Assembly (NCBI RefSeq): GCF_026278345.1
Contig: NZ_CP111085.1
Span: forward strand, 3,055,501-3,119,500
Direction of reading: 5' to 3'
DNA from: Tellurirhabdus rosea
GTDB lineage: Bacteria; Bacteroidota; Bacteroidia; Cytophagales; Spirosomataceae
Length of the DNA stretch: 64,000 nt
This document shows, one piece after another, positions 18,017 to 25,902 of the stretch. The translations under genes were made by a program, and so were the position numbers. The notes beneath the pieces are model-generated. The model was not told where the DNA came from and searched no databases. It saw only the letters and a program-made list of their open reading frames with translations. Position 1 is the stretch's first letter, and every line of letters begins with the position of its first letter.

Positions 18017-19462
18017 TCATCGGATAGATTCCGGGCTAAGCCATTTGTCGGCGTTGATGATGGGTAACGGGTAATCCGTGCCTAAATGCAGGCCGTACTC
18101 GTCCTGCTCGGCCGGGTTGAGCGTCCAGACCCGGTGAATCCTGTCGGCGGGCACCCGGGCCAGTTCCGGAAGCCAGTGACGGACGTACTCGCCCTGCTCA
18201 TCGTACCGGAGGGCCTGCGAGTAGATGTTGAAATAGCGGTTCGGACGGGGATCGTTGCCGACTCCCGCCGTATAACACCAGTTGCCCCAGTTGCTCGCCG
18301 GGTCGTAATCCGTCAGCATGGCTTCAAAATAAGCGGCGCCCCAGGTCCAGTTGAGGTTCAGGTCGTGGATAAGGAAGCTGGCCACATTCTGACGCGCCCG
18401 GTTAGACAGAAAACCCGTCGCGTTGAGTTCGCGCATGGCCGCATCGATGAGCGGAACGCCGGTCTGCCCGTTCGCCCAGCGGTCAAACAGGGCGCGGTCT
18501 TCGACAAACGGATGTCCCAGCCGCATCTTGATGCCGCCCGGCTTGAAAATCCGCGTTCCGTATTTCAGCGCAATGAACCGGAAAAAGTCCCGCCACAGCA
18601 GCTCAAAAACGAGCCAGTAAGTGGAGTCGTTGGCGATCCGTTCGCTCTCGTAACGCCTCACTTCCTCGTAGACGTGGCGGGGCGACAGACAGCCCAGGGC
18701 AAGCCAGGCCGAAAATTTGGACGAAAAATCCGTACCCAGCATCCCGTTGCGGGTTTCCTTGTAGTTCCGCAGGTGGTCTTCTCCCCAGAAGTAATGCCGC
18801 AGCCGTTCCAGACCGGCCCGCTCGCCGCCCCTGAAGGAAATCGCCGCCCGCGGGTCTGCGGCGGGTAGTTCCGAAAAGCCAAGCTGGGCAAGCTCCGGCA
18901 GTTCGCCGACCTCGATTTCACGCGGAACCGAAATCGGATCGGGAAGCGGAAAGGTGGGGCGAACCCGGACTTTGTTTTCGATCTGTTGCCGGAAACTGGT
19001 GAACACATCCGGCATGCGCGAAACGTTGAACGGCAGGTCCCGGACGTGGTACAGCGTCGATTCCCAGAACAGTTCGATATCGACGTTGATGCCTTTCAGG
19101 CGTTTGCTCAGGCCCGATTCGACCTCCGTTTCTTCCTGCGTGACTTCTTTGCTGGCATAAATAGCGTCGGCCTGAAGATCGCGGGCCATTTCCCAGAGCA
19201 CCTGTTCGGGGTGTCCGGTGCGCACAATCAGGTTGCCGCCGAGTTCAATCAGGTTGTTTCGAAGATCCGCTACGCTTTCCAGCAGAAACTGCGCGCGGAA
19301 GACCCCCGTCTTTTGAATGGCCGGTTGCCGAAGCGGGCGGAAAAGCCGGAGATCGAAGCAGTACACGGGAATCACTTCATCGGCGTCCTGCGTGGCCCGG
19401 TAGAATCCTTCGTTGTCGTGCAGCCGCAAATCGTTGCGGAACCAGTAGAGAATGCGTTTCAT
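18017..19462 (-). CDS. DASH-type cryptochrome/photolyase
   Basis: The 481-residue flavoprotein has the photolyase N-terminal domain (ILYWFRNDLRLHDN) and FAD-binding domain. Diagnostic is GVGNDPRPNRYFNIYSQ near the C-terminus, which occurs in CRY-DASH proteins. The segment QNVASFLIHDLNLNWTWGA also fits. Such proteins repair cyclobutane dimers, mainly in single-stranded DNA, and may sense light. Start ATG gives MKRILYWF, and the 38-nt copy of an interspersed repeat ends 9 nt upstream of it. lemA lies downstream on the same strand. Confidence 0.9.
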   Translation of the reverse strand: MKRILYWFRNDLRLHDNEGFYRATQDADEVIPVYCFDLRLFRPLRQPAIQKTGVFRAQFLLESVADLRNNLIELGGNLIVRTGHPEQVLWEMARDLQADAIYASKEVTQEETEVESGLSKRLKGINVDIELFWESTLYHVRDLPFNVSRMPDVFTSFRQQIENKVRVRPTFPLPDPISVPREIEVGELPELAQLGFSELPAADPRAAISFRGGERAGLERLRHYFWGEDHLRNYKETRNGMLGTDFSSKFSAWLALGCLSPRHVYEEVRRYESERIANDSTYWLVFELLWRDFFRFIALKYGTRIFKPGGIKMRLGHPFVEDRALFDRWANGQTGVPLIDAAMRELNATGFLSNRARQNVASFLIHDLNLNWTWGAAYFEAMLTDYDPASNWGNWCYTAGVGNDPRPNRYFNIYSQALRYDEQGEYVRHWLPELARVPADRIHRVWTLNPAEQDEYGLHLGTDYPLPIINADKWLSPESIR

Positions 19463-19471
19463 AAAATGTCT

Positions 19472-19509
19472 TGAACCGCGCGGCGGACCGTCGGGGTTAC
19501 GCAGATTTA
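19472..19509. repeat. GCGGCGGACCG repeat, copy 1 (upstream of the cryptochrome gene)
   Basis: This 38-nt stretch has TGAACCGCGCGGCGGACCG followed by TCGGGGTTACGCAGATTTA. It matches 24268-24305 with two differences. Both copies lie in the 5' leader of a minus-strand gene, ending 5-9 nt before the start codon. Confidence 0.85.
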
Positions 19510-19583
19510 GGGATGTACGATGATGGATAGAGACCCGCTAAGCATCCGGGCAAATCCCTGAATCAGCGGAATCCCGGTCCGGG

Positions 19584-20324
19584 TTACGGTTCGTTTAAAC
19601 TCCAGTCGTAGGTCTGGTACGAAAGGTCTGTTTCGCTGTTGATTTTGACGTTGGAGTAGCGGTTGACCCAGCTAACCACCGTCTGGCCGTTTTTCTTAAA
19701 ATCGCCCGCATACCAGTCCAGAATTTTGGACAGGCTGGCCTGTCGGGCGGTGATAGCGTTTTTGGCGGGATTGTTCAGGAAGTCGCGGCCCTGTTCGTCG
19801 AGCTGGCGGTTGAGCCGGGCGGCCACAAAGGCTTCATTGCGCAGTTTGGGGCACGATTTGGCCGCGCACACCAGCGCGAAATGAATCCGGGGGTCGTTGA
19901 ATTCCTTCCGGATAATGTCGTGCTCGATGTTGTTAAGGTCGTATTTTTTGCCGCCAATGCGGATAAACTCGATGTCCCAGGGCGTATTGACGTACGGAAT
20001 CTGGATAAGGGTGCCAATGTCCTTGATGCTTTTAACCGGATAATGGTCCAGAATAAGCTGAATCGTGAAGGCGTTGTAGGCATTAATCCAGTACGCCAGC
20101 TTTTCATCCGCCGACCAGCCGGCTTTCGGCGGGTTTTTGCTCAGCAGATCCAGGTAGCGGCGCAGTTCCTTTTCGTCTTTTTTGAACCCTTTGTAATTGA
20201 CCATGCCGCGCTCATTGACATACTTCTTCAAGAGCGCATCAAAAATGGAATGGTCTACATCGGCCCGGGCGGCGGGAGCGAAGGCGGTAAGAAACAGAAC
20301 ACAAAACAGGACCAGATATCTCAT
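19584..20324 (-). CDS. DUF547 secreted protein
   Basis: The 246-residue product begins MRYLVLFCVLFLTAFAPAARA, a clear signal peptide, so the start at 20324 is used instead of an in-frame ATG 78 codons upstream. The DUF547 domain is visible in AYWINAYNAFTIQLILDHYP and IHFALVCAAKSCPKLRNEAF, the latter with the conserved C..KSCP motif. The biochemical role of DUF547 is not known; a thiol-related activity has been proposed from its conserved Cys. The gap of 86 nt to the divergent SDR gene holds the palindrome GGTTATAACC (20391-20400). Confidence 0.88.
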   Translation of the reverse strand: MRYLVLFCVLFLTAFAPAARADVDHSIFDALLKKYVNERGMVNYKGFKKDEKELRRYLDLLSKNPPKAGWSADEKLAYWINAYNAFTIQLILDHYPVKSIKDIGTLIQIPYVNTPWDIEFIRIGGKKYDLNNIEHDIIRKEFNDPRIHFALVCAAKSCPKLRNEAFVAARLNRQLDEQGRDFLNNPAKNAITARQASLSKILDWYAGDFKKNGQTVVSWVNRYSNVKINSETDLSYQTYDWSLNEP

Positions 20325-20410
20325 AAACTTGGTAAGTTTGAACGCGCAAATCGCTTGATTGTGCAATATATGAGACAAAACAGTTTCCTTGGTTATAACC
20401 AGTCTGTCGA

Positions 20411-21199
20411 ATGAATTTATCACTGCAAGGCAAAACTGCTCTCGTTTGCGGCAGTACGCAGGGCATAGGCCGCGCGACGGCCGTAGAACTGGCGCTTCTG
20501 GGCGCAAACGTGACGCTGATGGCCCGCAACGAAGCCCGACTGAGCGAAGTAGCCGCAAGCCTCGATACGACCCACGGGCAGGTCCACCGGTATCTGGTAG
20601 CCGATTTTTCGCAGCCTGCCGACGTCAAAACGGCTCTGGCACGCTACCTGAACGAGTTTCCGGAGGTCCACATTCTCATCAACAATACCGGAGGTCCGAA
20701 GGGCGGCCCGCTGATCGAAGCCGCGCTGGAAGAGTTTACCAATACGTTTGCGGCGCATCTGCTCAACAACCAGCAACTGGTGCAGGCCGTAGTGCCGTTC
20801 ATGCGCCGGGCTCAGTTTGGCCGGATCGTCAACATCATCAGCACGTCCGTCAAACAGCCCATCGTAGGGTTGGGCGTTTCAAACACGATTCGGGGGGCCG
20901 TTGCTCAATGGGCCAAGACCTTGTCGCTGGAGCTGGGCAAAGACGGAATTACCGTGAACAACGTGCTGCCCGGTTACACCCGAACGGCCCGGCTGGACGC
21001 GGTGCTGGCGATGCGCGCGCAGTCGTCCGGTAAAGCCGAGGCCGAAGTGTCTGCGCAGATGGAAAGCGAAATTCCCATCGGCCGGTTTGCCGAAGCCGAA
21101 GAAGTAGCCGCCGCCGTAGCCTTCCTCTGCACCCCCGCCGCCGCCGCCATTACCGGCATCAACGTGCCAGTAGATGGAGGAAAAACAGGAAGCCTATAA
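20411..21199 (+). CDS. SDR family protein with non-canonical active site
   Basis: The 262-residue Rossmann protein has the cofactor loop GSTQGIG (14-20) and INNTGG (90-95), close to FabG-type reductases. The Ser of the catalytic set is present (IISTS, 142-146), but YxxxK is replaced by Ser157-NTI-Arg161. This is consistent with the SDR subgroup that lacks the typical catalytic tetrad. Whether it reduces a substrate is unclear. It ends 102 nt before the convergent prfA, with a 41-bp perfect palindrome between. Confidence 0.82.
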   Translation: MNLSLQGKTALVCGSTQGIGRATAVELALLGANVTLMARNEARLSEVAASLDTTHGQVHRYLVADFSQPADVKTALARYLNEFPEVHILINNTGGPKGGPLIEAALEEFTNTFAAHLLNNQQLVQAVVPFMRRAQFGRIVNIISTSVKQPIVGLGVSNTIRGAVAQWAKTLSLELGKDGITVNNVLPGYTRTARLDAVLAMRAQSSGKAEAEVSAQMESEIPIGRFAEAEEVAAAVAFLCTPAAAAITGINVPVDGGKTGSL

Positions 21200-21201
21200 A
21201 C

Positions 21202-21302
21202 AGTTAAAAATGAAAAGTTAAGAGTTAAAAATAGGCTCCGCCCGGTCAGGATACCTGGTTAGGCGGAGCCTATTTTTAACTCTTAACTTTTCATTTTTAA
21301 CT
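21202..21302. repeat. Perfect 41-bp inverted repeat with 19-nt loop (SDR-prfA)
   Basis: The arms 21202-21242 and 21262-21302 are perfect reverse complements over 41 bp. The outer part is made of GTTAAAAA, GTTAAGA and AGTTAAA words, the inner part is GGCTCCGCC/GGCGGAGCC. The loop contains CAGGATACCTG, itself a small palindrome. It lies between two convergent genes, and its right arm overlaps the last two bases of prfA. Thus it may double as a bidirectional terminator. Confidence 0.95.
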
Positions 21303-22374
21303 AAACAGCGGCGCCTTCCTTCATCCGCTCGGCGTTTTCGGCGATGCGGAGCTGGTCGATGAACTCGTCGATGTCGCCGTCCATGACGGCCGAAAGGTTG
21401 TAGATGGTCAGGCCGATGCGGTGGTCGGTCACGCGGCTTTGCGGGTAGTTGTACGTCCGGATTTTGTCCGAACGGTCGCCGCTGCCCACCATCGATTTCC
21501 GCTGGGAAGCGATGGCGTCGTTGTGTTTCTGAAGTTCGATTTCGTAGATACGGGAGCGGAGAACGGTCAGGGCCTTGTCGAAGTTCTTCAACTGCGAGCG
21601 TTCGTCCTGGCACTGCACCACCAGTCCGGTCGGAATGTGCGTCAGGCGGACGGCTGAGTAGGTCGTGTTGACCGACTGACCACCCGCGCCGGACGAACAG
21701 AACGTATCTTTCCGGATGTCGTTCATGTTAATGTCTACGTCCACTTCCTCGGCTTCGGGCAGGACGGCCACGCTGGCGGCGGAGGTGTGAATGCGGCCCT
21801 GGGTTTCGGTGGCCGGAACCCGCTGGACGCGGTGCACGCCCGACTCGAATTTCAGCTTGCCGTACACGTCTTCGCCCTCGATCTGGGCGATAATTTCCTT
21901 GTAGCCGCCGGAAGAGCCTTCGGTATAATCCGTCAGCGAAAGCCGCCAGCCCATTTTGTCGCAGAAGCGCTGGTACATGCGGAAGAGGTCGCCCGCAAAA
22001 ATGGCCGCTTCGTCGCCGCCCGTACCGCCCCGGATTTCGAGGATGACGTTCTTGCTGTCGTTGGGGTCTTTCGGAATGAGCATCTCTTTCAGCACATCCT
22101 CCATCGGCTCTTTCTGGGGCACCAGCTCGTCGAGTTCGGCTTTGGCCAGCTCCCGCATGTCCTCGTCCTTTTCCGTAATCAGAATGTCTCTGGCGCCTTC
22201 AATATCGCTGAGCAGTTTGCGGTATGAATCGTATTGTTTGACGATTTTATCAAGGTCTTTATACTCTTTGCTCAGCTTCATGAATTTCTTCTGGTCGGAC
22301 ACGACCTCCGGCATCATAATCTGCTGAGATACCTCGTTAAACCGTTCTTTTATCGCCTCTAACTGATGAATCAT
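21301..22374 (-). CDS. prfA: Peptide chain release factor 1
   Basis: RF1 reads UAA and UAG and triggers peptide release. The 357-residue protein carries the codon-recognition tripeptide PAT (187-189, in RVPATETQGRIHTSA) and the catalytic GGQ (231-233, in GAGGQSVN). Length and domains are those of class I release factors. The -7 box of its likely promoter is at 22395-22402, so the leader is short. Confidence 0.97.
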   Translation of the reverse strand: MIHQLEAIKERFNEVSQQIMMPEVVSDQKKFMKLSKEYKDLDKIVKQYDSYRKLLSDIEGARDILITEKDEDMRELAKAELDELVPQKEPMEDVLKEMLIPKDPNDSKNVILEIRGGTGGDEAAIFAGDLFRMYQRFCDKMGWRLSLTDYTEGSSGGYKEIIAQIEGEDVYGKLKFESGVHRVQRVPATETQGRIHTSAASVAVLPEAEEVDVDINMNDIRKDTFCSSGAGGQSVNTTYSAVRLTHIPTGLVVQCQDERSQLKNFDKALTVLRSRIYEIELQKHNDAIASQRKSMVGSGDRSDKIRTYNYPQSRVTDHRIGLTIYNLSAVMDGDIDEFIDQLRIAENAERMKEGAAV

Positions 22375-22394
22375 GGTGAACGTTGTTATACTGA

Positions 22395-22402
22395 CAAAAG
22401 TA
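22395..22402 (-). promoter_or_regulatory. Candidate prfA promoter (-7 box)
   Basis: On the minus strand the sequence is TACTTTTG, a full TAnnTTTG match, 20 nt before the prfA start. No convincing -33 box was found at the usual distance, so this is a partial call. Confidence 0.45.
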
Positions 22403-22432
22403 CAAAAAATCGGCCAGTAGTCGGCGGAATGT

Positions 22433-22440
22433 TACCTTTG
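22433..22440 (+). promoter_or_regulatory. Candidate promoter (-7 box) before the lipoprotein gene
   Basis: TACCTTTG is a full TAnnTTTG match with no clear -33 box. A transcript from here would have a leader of about 130 nt. That leader contains the stem AGGGCGG (22484-22490)/CCGCCCT (22504-22510), which is a possible RNA structure. I do not recognise a riboswitch class in it. Confidence 0.4.
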
Positions 22441-22579
22441 CAGCAATAAGTTGTAGCGCAACGTGCAGCGGAGACGGCAAAGCAGGGCGGATGAATTCAA
22501 CGGCCGCCCTACCGACTTACGGCCAGACGCTTACGCATTTACTTTACAAAGTTGTTAACGCACAAGTTCCGACAGGTAT

Positions 22580-23209
22580 ATGGTGAATTCGCAGTCAGCA
22601 GCCGTCCGTCAGGCATCGGCTATCCTTAATCGTTTGTCTTTCGTCTTTTATCTATTGTCTGTTCTCTTTTGTCTGACCTCCTGCAACCCCGAACCTACCC
22701 AGAACTCGAAGGCGCTGGCGCAGGAAATGGCGGACCGCAAAATCAAGAGGGTGACCGGCGCGCAGGTGGCATCGGTGGTGGACGAATGGGGCGCTTCCAT
22801 CGTCGCCTCCGCCCAGAAAGCTCTCGCGGCCGAACTGGCGAAGAACCCGGACACGAGCCTCTGCCGCCCCGACAAGCTAACGTCGGTTCAGAAGTTGGAG
22901 AAGCTTTACGCCGCTAAAATTGAGCTGGTTGGGGCCAGTGATGTGAAAAGCCCGATTTTGCCGGCCAAAGAGCGGGAAGTGCTGGACGCTTATCTGTACA
23001 ATGCCGAACAAAAGCTGCCGCAAAGCACGAACGTCCAGAAAATCGCCGACTCGCTGTTTGTCTACAACGCCGCCGTGCCTGCCGATAATCCGATCTGTAA
23101 AACCTGTTCCGACAATGCGGCGCTCCCCTTTGTTGTCTGGCGGATCGTTTTCAACCGGAAAGAGGTCATCCGCCGGATTAATACGAAGGCGCTGGAGAAA
23201 AAGAAATAA
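22580..23209 (+). CDS. Hypothetical lipoprotein
   Basis: The 209-residue product has a hydrophobic N-terminal segment ending in the lipobox-like LTSC (about 32-35), so lipid attachment is likely. The mature part is mostly helical, with KRVTGAQVASVVDEWGASIV and KLTSVQKLEKLYAAKIE. A Cys pair (CKTC, near residue 173) lies near the end, without the His of a haem motif. The overall pattern faintly resembles Tll0287-like/DUF3365 periplasmic proteins, but I do not call that. It ends 7 nt before the convergent mnmH. Confidence 0.6.
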   Translation: MVNSQSAAVRQASAILNRLSFVFYLLSVLFCLTSCNPEPTQNSKALAQEMADRKIKRVTGAQVASVVDEWGASIVASAQKALAAELAKNPDTSLCRPDKLTSVQKLEKLYAAKIELVGASDVKSPILPAKEREVLDAYLYNAEQKLPQSTNVQKIADSLFVYNAAVPADNPICKTCSDNAALPFVVWRIVFNRKEVIRRINTKALEKKK

Positions 23210-23216
23210 AGCGGCG

Positions 23217-24263
23217 TTACCTGACCGCCACCTTTTCCTGCGCTTCAGCCCAGGCGATGAGCTGCCGGGCGGTCTGCGCGGGGTTATCCTCCGTAATGTT
23301 CATGGGGTGAACCTGCTCCTGGTCCCGCTGCGAAAGCCCGTGGAGGTAGGCTTTGTCGTAATAAGCCAGCGACAGCCGGGCCACGGTGGCGTAATCCTGA
23401 GCGGCCAGCGCCTCCAGCGCCTGCTGGGCGATCTGGTTGCCGAGCCGTTTGCGGATTCGCTCGGTCGCTTCGACCAGCAGCCGGTGGTCAATGCCGGTAT
23501 ACTCCCGCACCAGCCGTTCCACGCGGACCTCCTGGGGAATGTCCAGAAAAGCGACCGGGGCAGCCCGCATCTGTAGCCAGAGCGGATGCGGAATGAAACA
23601 CTGGCCAATGTGCTTGCTTTCGTCTTCCAGCCAGATGCGGCGGTCCGGGTCCAGCGTCCGCCAGACCTGGAACAGATCGTTTTCAAACTGCTCAACGGAA
23701 GGCTGGGGCAGTTGGCCGATCGCTCCGTACGAGGACCCTTTGTGGTGGGCGATGGCTTCCAGATCAACAATCTGCTCGCCCTGGGCGGCCAGTTCCTTCA
23801 GCACGTCGGTCTTGCCGCTGCCCGTCTTTCCGCCCACGATGAGGAGTTGCCGCGGCTCGGCGAAGCTTTCCAGTACGGCATTTCGGTAAGCTTTGTACCC
23901 GCCTGCCAGCGTCGAGACCTTGATTCCGGCCGTGTTGAGCAGCCACGCAAACGAGCCGCTCCGCATCCCGCCGCGCCAGCAGTGGACCAGCACTTCGTTG
24001 CCTTCGCGGTTAAGCTTGCGGGATTGCCGGACAAAATCGGCCAGTTTGGGGCCTACCAGTTCAAGACCCAGGAGAACCGCAATGTCTTTCCCGGCCTTTT
24101 TGTATTTCGTCCCGACCTTTGCCCGTTCTTCATTGTCGAACAAAGGAATATTCAGGGCTCCGGGAATATGGGCGCGCTCGTATTCCCCCGGCGACCGAAC
24201 ATCAATGACGGGCAGGGCGGCGGCTTTGGCGAGGAAGTCGGTGACGGAAAGTTGTTGAATCAT
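23217..24263 (-). CDS. mnmH: tRNA 2-selenouridine synthase
   Basis: MnmH (SelU) replaces sulfur by selenium in the wobble base of tRNAs and can also attach geranyl groups. The 348-residue protein has an N-terminal rhodanese domain with the active Cys95 in HCWRGGMRS, and a P-loop domain with GGKTGSGKT (144-152). Both are needed in characterised members. Selenium donor synthesis (selD) is not in the window. The 38-nt repeat copy ends 5 nt upstream of the start, on the leader side. Confidence 0.94.
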   Translation of the reverse strand: MIQQLSVTDFLAKAAALPVIDVRSPGEYERAHIPGALNIPLFDNEERAKVGTKYKKAGKDIAVLLGLELVGPKLADFVRQSRKLNREGNEVLVHCWRGGMRSGSFAWLLNTAGIKVSTLAGGYKAYRNAVLESFAEPRQLLIVGGKTGSGKTDVLKELAAQGEQIVDLEAIAHHKGSSYGAIGQLPQPSVEQFENDLFQVWRTLDPDRRIWLEDESKHIGQCFIPHPLWLQMRAAPVAFLDIPQEVRVERLVREYTGIDHRLLVEATERIRKRLGNQIAQQALEALAAQDYATVARLSLAYYDKAYLHGLSQRDQEQVHPMNITEDNPAQTARQLIAWAEAQEKVAVR

Positions 24264-24267
24264 TGTC

Positions 24268-24305
24268 TGAACCGCGCGGCGGACCGTCGGGATTACGCTG
24301 ATTTA
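24268..24305. repeat. GCGGCGGACCG repeat, copy 2 (upstream of mnmH)
   Basis: It starts TGAACCGCGCGGCGGACCG and ends GATTACGCTGATTTA, with two differences from copy 1 at 19472. It abuts the mnmH start codon. Confidence 0.85.
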
Positions 24306-24325
24306 AAGATTTACTGTGATTGTCC

Positions 24326-24358
24326 TGAGCCGCGGCGGTGGACCGCTTTGATTCAAAG
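24326..24358. repeat. GCGGCGGACCG repeat, copy 3 (diverged)
   Basis: TGAGCCGCGGCGGTGGACCGC followed by TTTGATTCAAAG. It shares the CCGCGGCGG.GGACCGC core of the other copies and sits 20 nt from copy 2. Confidence 0.65.
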
Positions 24359-24543
24359 AATGTTTTGGCGTTTTCTTTGGCTTACGGTTTACTCTTCTGA
24401 ATAACCTTTAGAGGGGAGCTTTCCAAGCCAGTTCAGCCAATGATATTACCTTGCTTAAACGACCAAGGTGTTCGCGCGATGGAAGAAGTCAGACTCTTTG
24501 CATAGGGTGCTGATGAGTAACGGAATAGAGGCCTGAACAAGCT

Positions 24544-24900
24544 TTAAACCTTCCAGGAATCAGAGCGTACGTAACTAAGAAATTCCTCTTCTTCCTGTGG
24601 ATCTCCAGGAAACTTTATAATGCAATCAGGGTGGCAATAGCCAATTATGGCAGTATAGAAATTATCTAAAGCATTATATTCATCTTCACTCAATTCTTGA
24701 TACAGGACCTTATCACCAAGCATTTGAATGATAAAATCATATAGAAGCTTACGGGTCCAACCCTTAGAAGCTAAGGAGTTTATCAGCTCTTTTTCCCTCA
24801 CCCGGTAGTCTGGTATATACTTGGCAGTTATAAATTTAAAGATTGTATATTCATCCGAGTTAGGGCCTTTTAATATTTGCTTTAGTGATGGGTTATCCAT
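24544..24900 (-). CDS. Hypothetical protein, AT-rich gene
   Basis: The 118-residue product starts MDNPSLKQILKGPNSDEYTI and ends acidic (DPQEEEEFLSYVRSDSWKV). It has no signal peptide or membrane segment and is probably helical and cytosolic. I do not recognise the family. Codons are clearly AT-richer (AAA, TTA, ATA, GAT) than in all neighbours, which points to recent transfer. It lies alone between mnmH and pdxJ, flanked by repeat-rich gaps. It could be an orphan immunity-type gene, but nothing shows this. Confidence 0.6.
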   Translation of the reverse strand: MDNPSLKQILKGPNSDEYTIFKFITAKYIPDYRVREKELINSLASKGWTRKLLYDFIIQMLGDKVLYQELSEDEYNALDNFYTAIIGYCHPDCIIKFPGDPQEEEEFLSYVRSDSWKV

Positions 24901-24970
24901 GATATTAAATCACCAAGGTTTACGTTGTGTCTGGAATGTATAAACCGGAGATAAATCCCAACCTAGTCTT

Positions 24971-25040
24971 ACACAGATTTGAATAATGGGCAGAGTTTTA
25001 AAATAGCCCAGTCACTCTTGTCCATCATTCAAATCTGTGA
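24971..25040. repeat. Inverted repeat with CACAGATTTGAAT arms (upstream side of pdxJ end)
   Basis: ACACAGATTTGAATAATG (24971-24988) pairs with CATCATTCAAATCTGTGA (25023-25040) at 16 of 18 positions. The loop has an inner GGGC/GCCC stem. It lies 10 nt past the pdxJ stop, so it could act as a terminator, though it lacks a T-run. Confidence 0.75.
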
Positions 25041-25050
25041 CAATCCAGGT

Positions 25051-25764
25051 TCAGACCAATTCCCGCAGATACATCTGAATGGTGTTTTCCAGCCCGAAAT
25101 AAAGGGCGTCCGAAACCAGCGCGTGGCCGATGGACACTTCGAGCAGACCCGGCACCTGTTGGTTGAAATACCGGAGGTTGTCGAGGCTCAGGTCATGCCC
25201 GGCGTTCAGGCCGAGGCCCAGGTCGAGAGCCAGTTGGGCGGCCCGGACAAATGGGGCTACGGCGTCTTCGCGGCTGGTGAAGTAGTGGTGGGCGTACGGC
25301 TCCGTGTATAATTCGATCCGGTCGGTGCCGACTTCGCGGGCTCCTTCGATCATCCGTTCGTCGGCGTCTACGAAAATGGAAACCCTGATGCCGGCATCCT
25401 TAAAGCTGGCAACCAGGTCCTTGAGGTGGTCGCGGTGGCGGATGGTATCCCAGCCGGCGTTGGACGTAATGGCGTCGGGTGCATCCGGCACAAGCGTCAC
25501 CTGCTCCGGGCGGACCTGCATGACGAGGTCGATGAACCGGGCATCGGGGTTGCCTTCAATGTTGAACTCCGTCGTCACAACCTGCTTCAAATCCAGCACA
25601 TCCTGAAAGCGGATATGTCGCTCGTCGGGGCGCGGGTGGACCGTGATGCCCTGCGCGCCGAAGCGTTCGCAGTCGATGGCGACCTTAACGACGTTGGGAT
25701 TATTGCCGCCCCGGGCATTCCGCAGGGTGGCGATTTTGTTGATGTTGACGCTTAAACGAGTCAT
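25051..25764 (-). CDS. pdxJ: Pyridoxine 5'-phosphate synthase
   Basis: PdxJ condenses 1-deoxyxylulose 5-phosphate with 3-amino-2-oxopropyl phosphate in vitamin B6 synthesis. The 237-residue TIM-barrel starts [20 protein letters not shown] and shows [20 protein letters not shown] with the active His/Arg residues, then [11 protein letters not shown] and [14 protein letters not shown]. Length is that of the family. pdxA is not adjacent. Its start is about 140 nt from the divergent yqeY. Confidence 0.96.
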   Translation of the reverse strand: MTRLSVNINKIATLRNARGGNNPNVVKVAIDCERFGAQGITVHPRPDERHIRFQDVLDLKQVVTTEFNIEGNPDARFIDLVMQVRPEQVTLVPDAPDAITSNAGWDTIRHRDHLKDLVASFKDAGIRVSIFVDADERMIEGAREVGTDRIELYTEPYAHHYFTSREDAVAPFVRAAQLALDLGLGLNAGHDLSLDNLRYFNQQVPGLLEVSIGHALVSDALYFGLENTIQMYLRELV

Positions 25765-25770
25765 TTTTTC

Positions 25771-25895
25771 AACTGAATAATGAAAAATGAATGATGAAAA
25801 GAAGGTAAAACGGTAGTGGACGTTGCTGGTTTCGTAACTTTGTCGCCGGAAGCTTGGTTCAAAGATACTTCATTATTCATTGTTCATTATTCATT
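25771..25895. repeat. Inverted repeat of AATGAATAATGAA words around the yqeY promoter
   Basis: Arms 25771-25798 and 25869-25895 pair at about 25 of 27 positions. The loop of roughly 70 nt contains the yqeY -7 box. The right arm ends 7 nt before the yqeY start. The promoter thus lies in the loop of a palindrome between divergent genes. Confidence 0.8.
25835..25842 (+). promoter_or_regulatory. Candidate yqeY promoter (-7 box)
   Basis: TAACTTTG is a full match to TAnnTTTG, 60 nt before the start codon. No clear -33 TTTG lies at the usual 17-23 nt distance. The box is in the loop of the flanking inverted repeat. Confidence 0.45.
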
Positions 25896-25902
25896 CTGTC
25901 TT

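Larger units (their letters stand above)
24264..24543. other. Gap with degenerate repeats, no gene seen
   Basis: This 280-nt gap holds two GCGGCGGACCG elements (24268-24305 and 24326-24358), each with a GATT-rich tail. Beyond 24360 the sequence is AT-richer and has no recognisable motif, promoter or coding frame of convincing length. Confidence 0.6.

Noticed and set aside
20325-20558. N-terminal extension of the DUF547 protein
   Set aside because: The extension is Arg/Pro-rich, overlaps the divergent gene and hides a clear signal peptide at 20324.
21202-21302. Ends of an insertion sequence
   Set aside because: No transposase or target-site duplication; the arms form one short palindrome.
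22446-22579. Known riboswitch before the lipoprotein gene
   Set aside because: No B12 box, TPP, FMN, SAM or other pattern that I can recognise.
22580-23209. c-type haem protein (Tll0287-like)
   Set aside because: Only a CKTC pair without the His of CxxCH; similarity is too faint.
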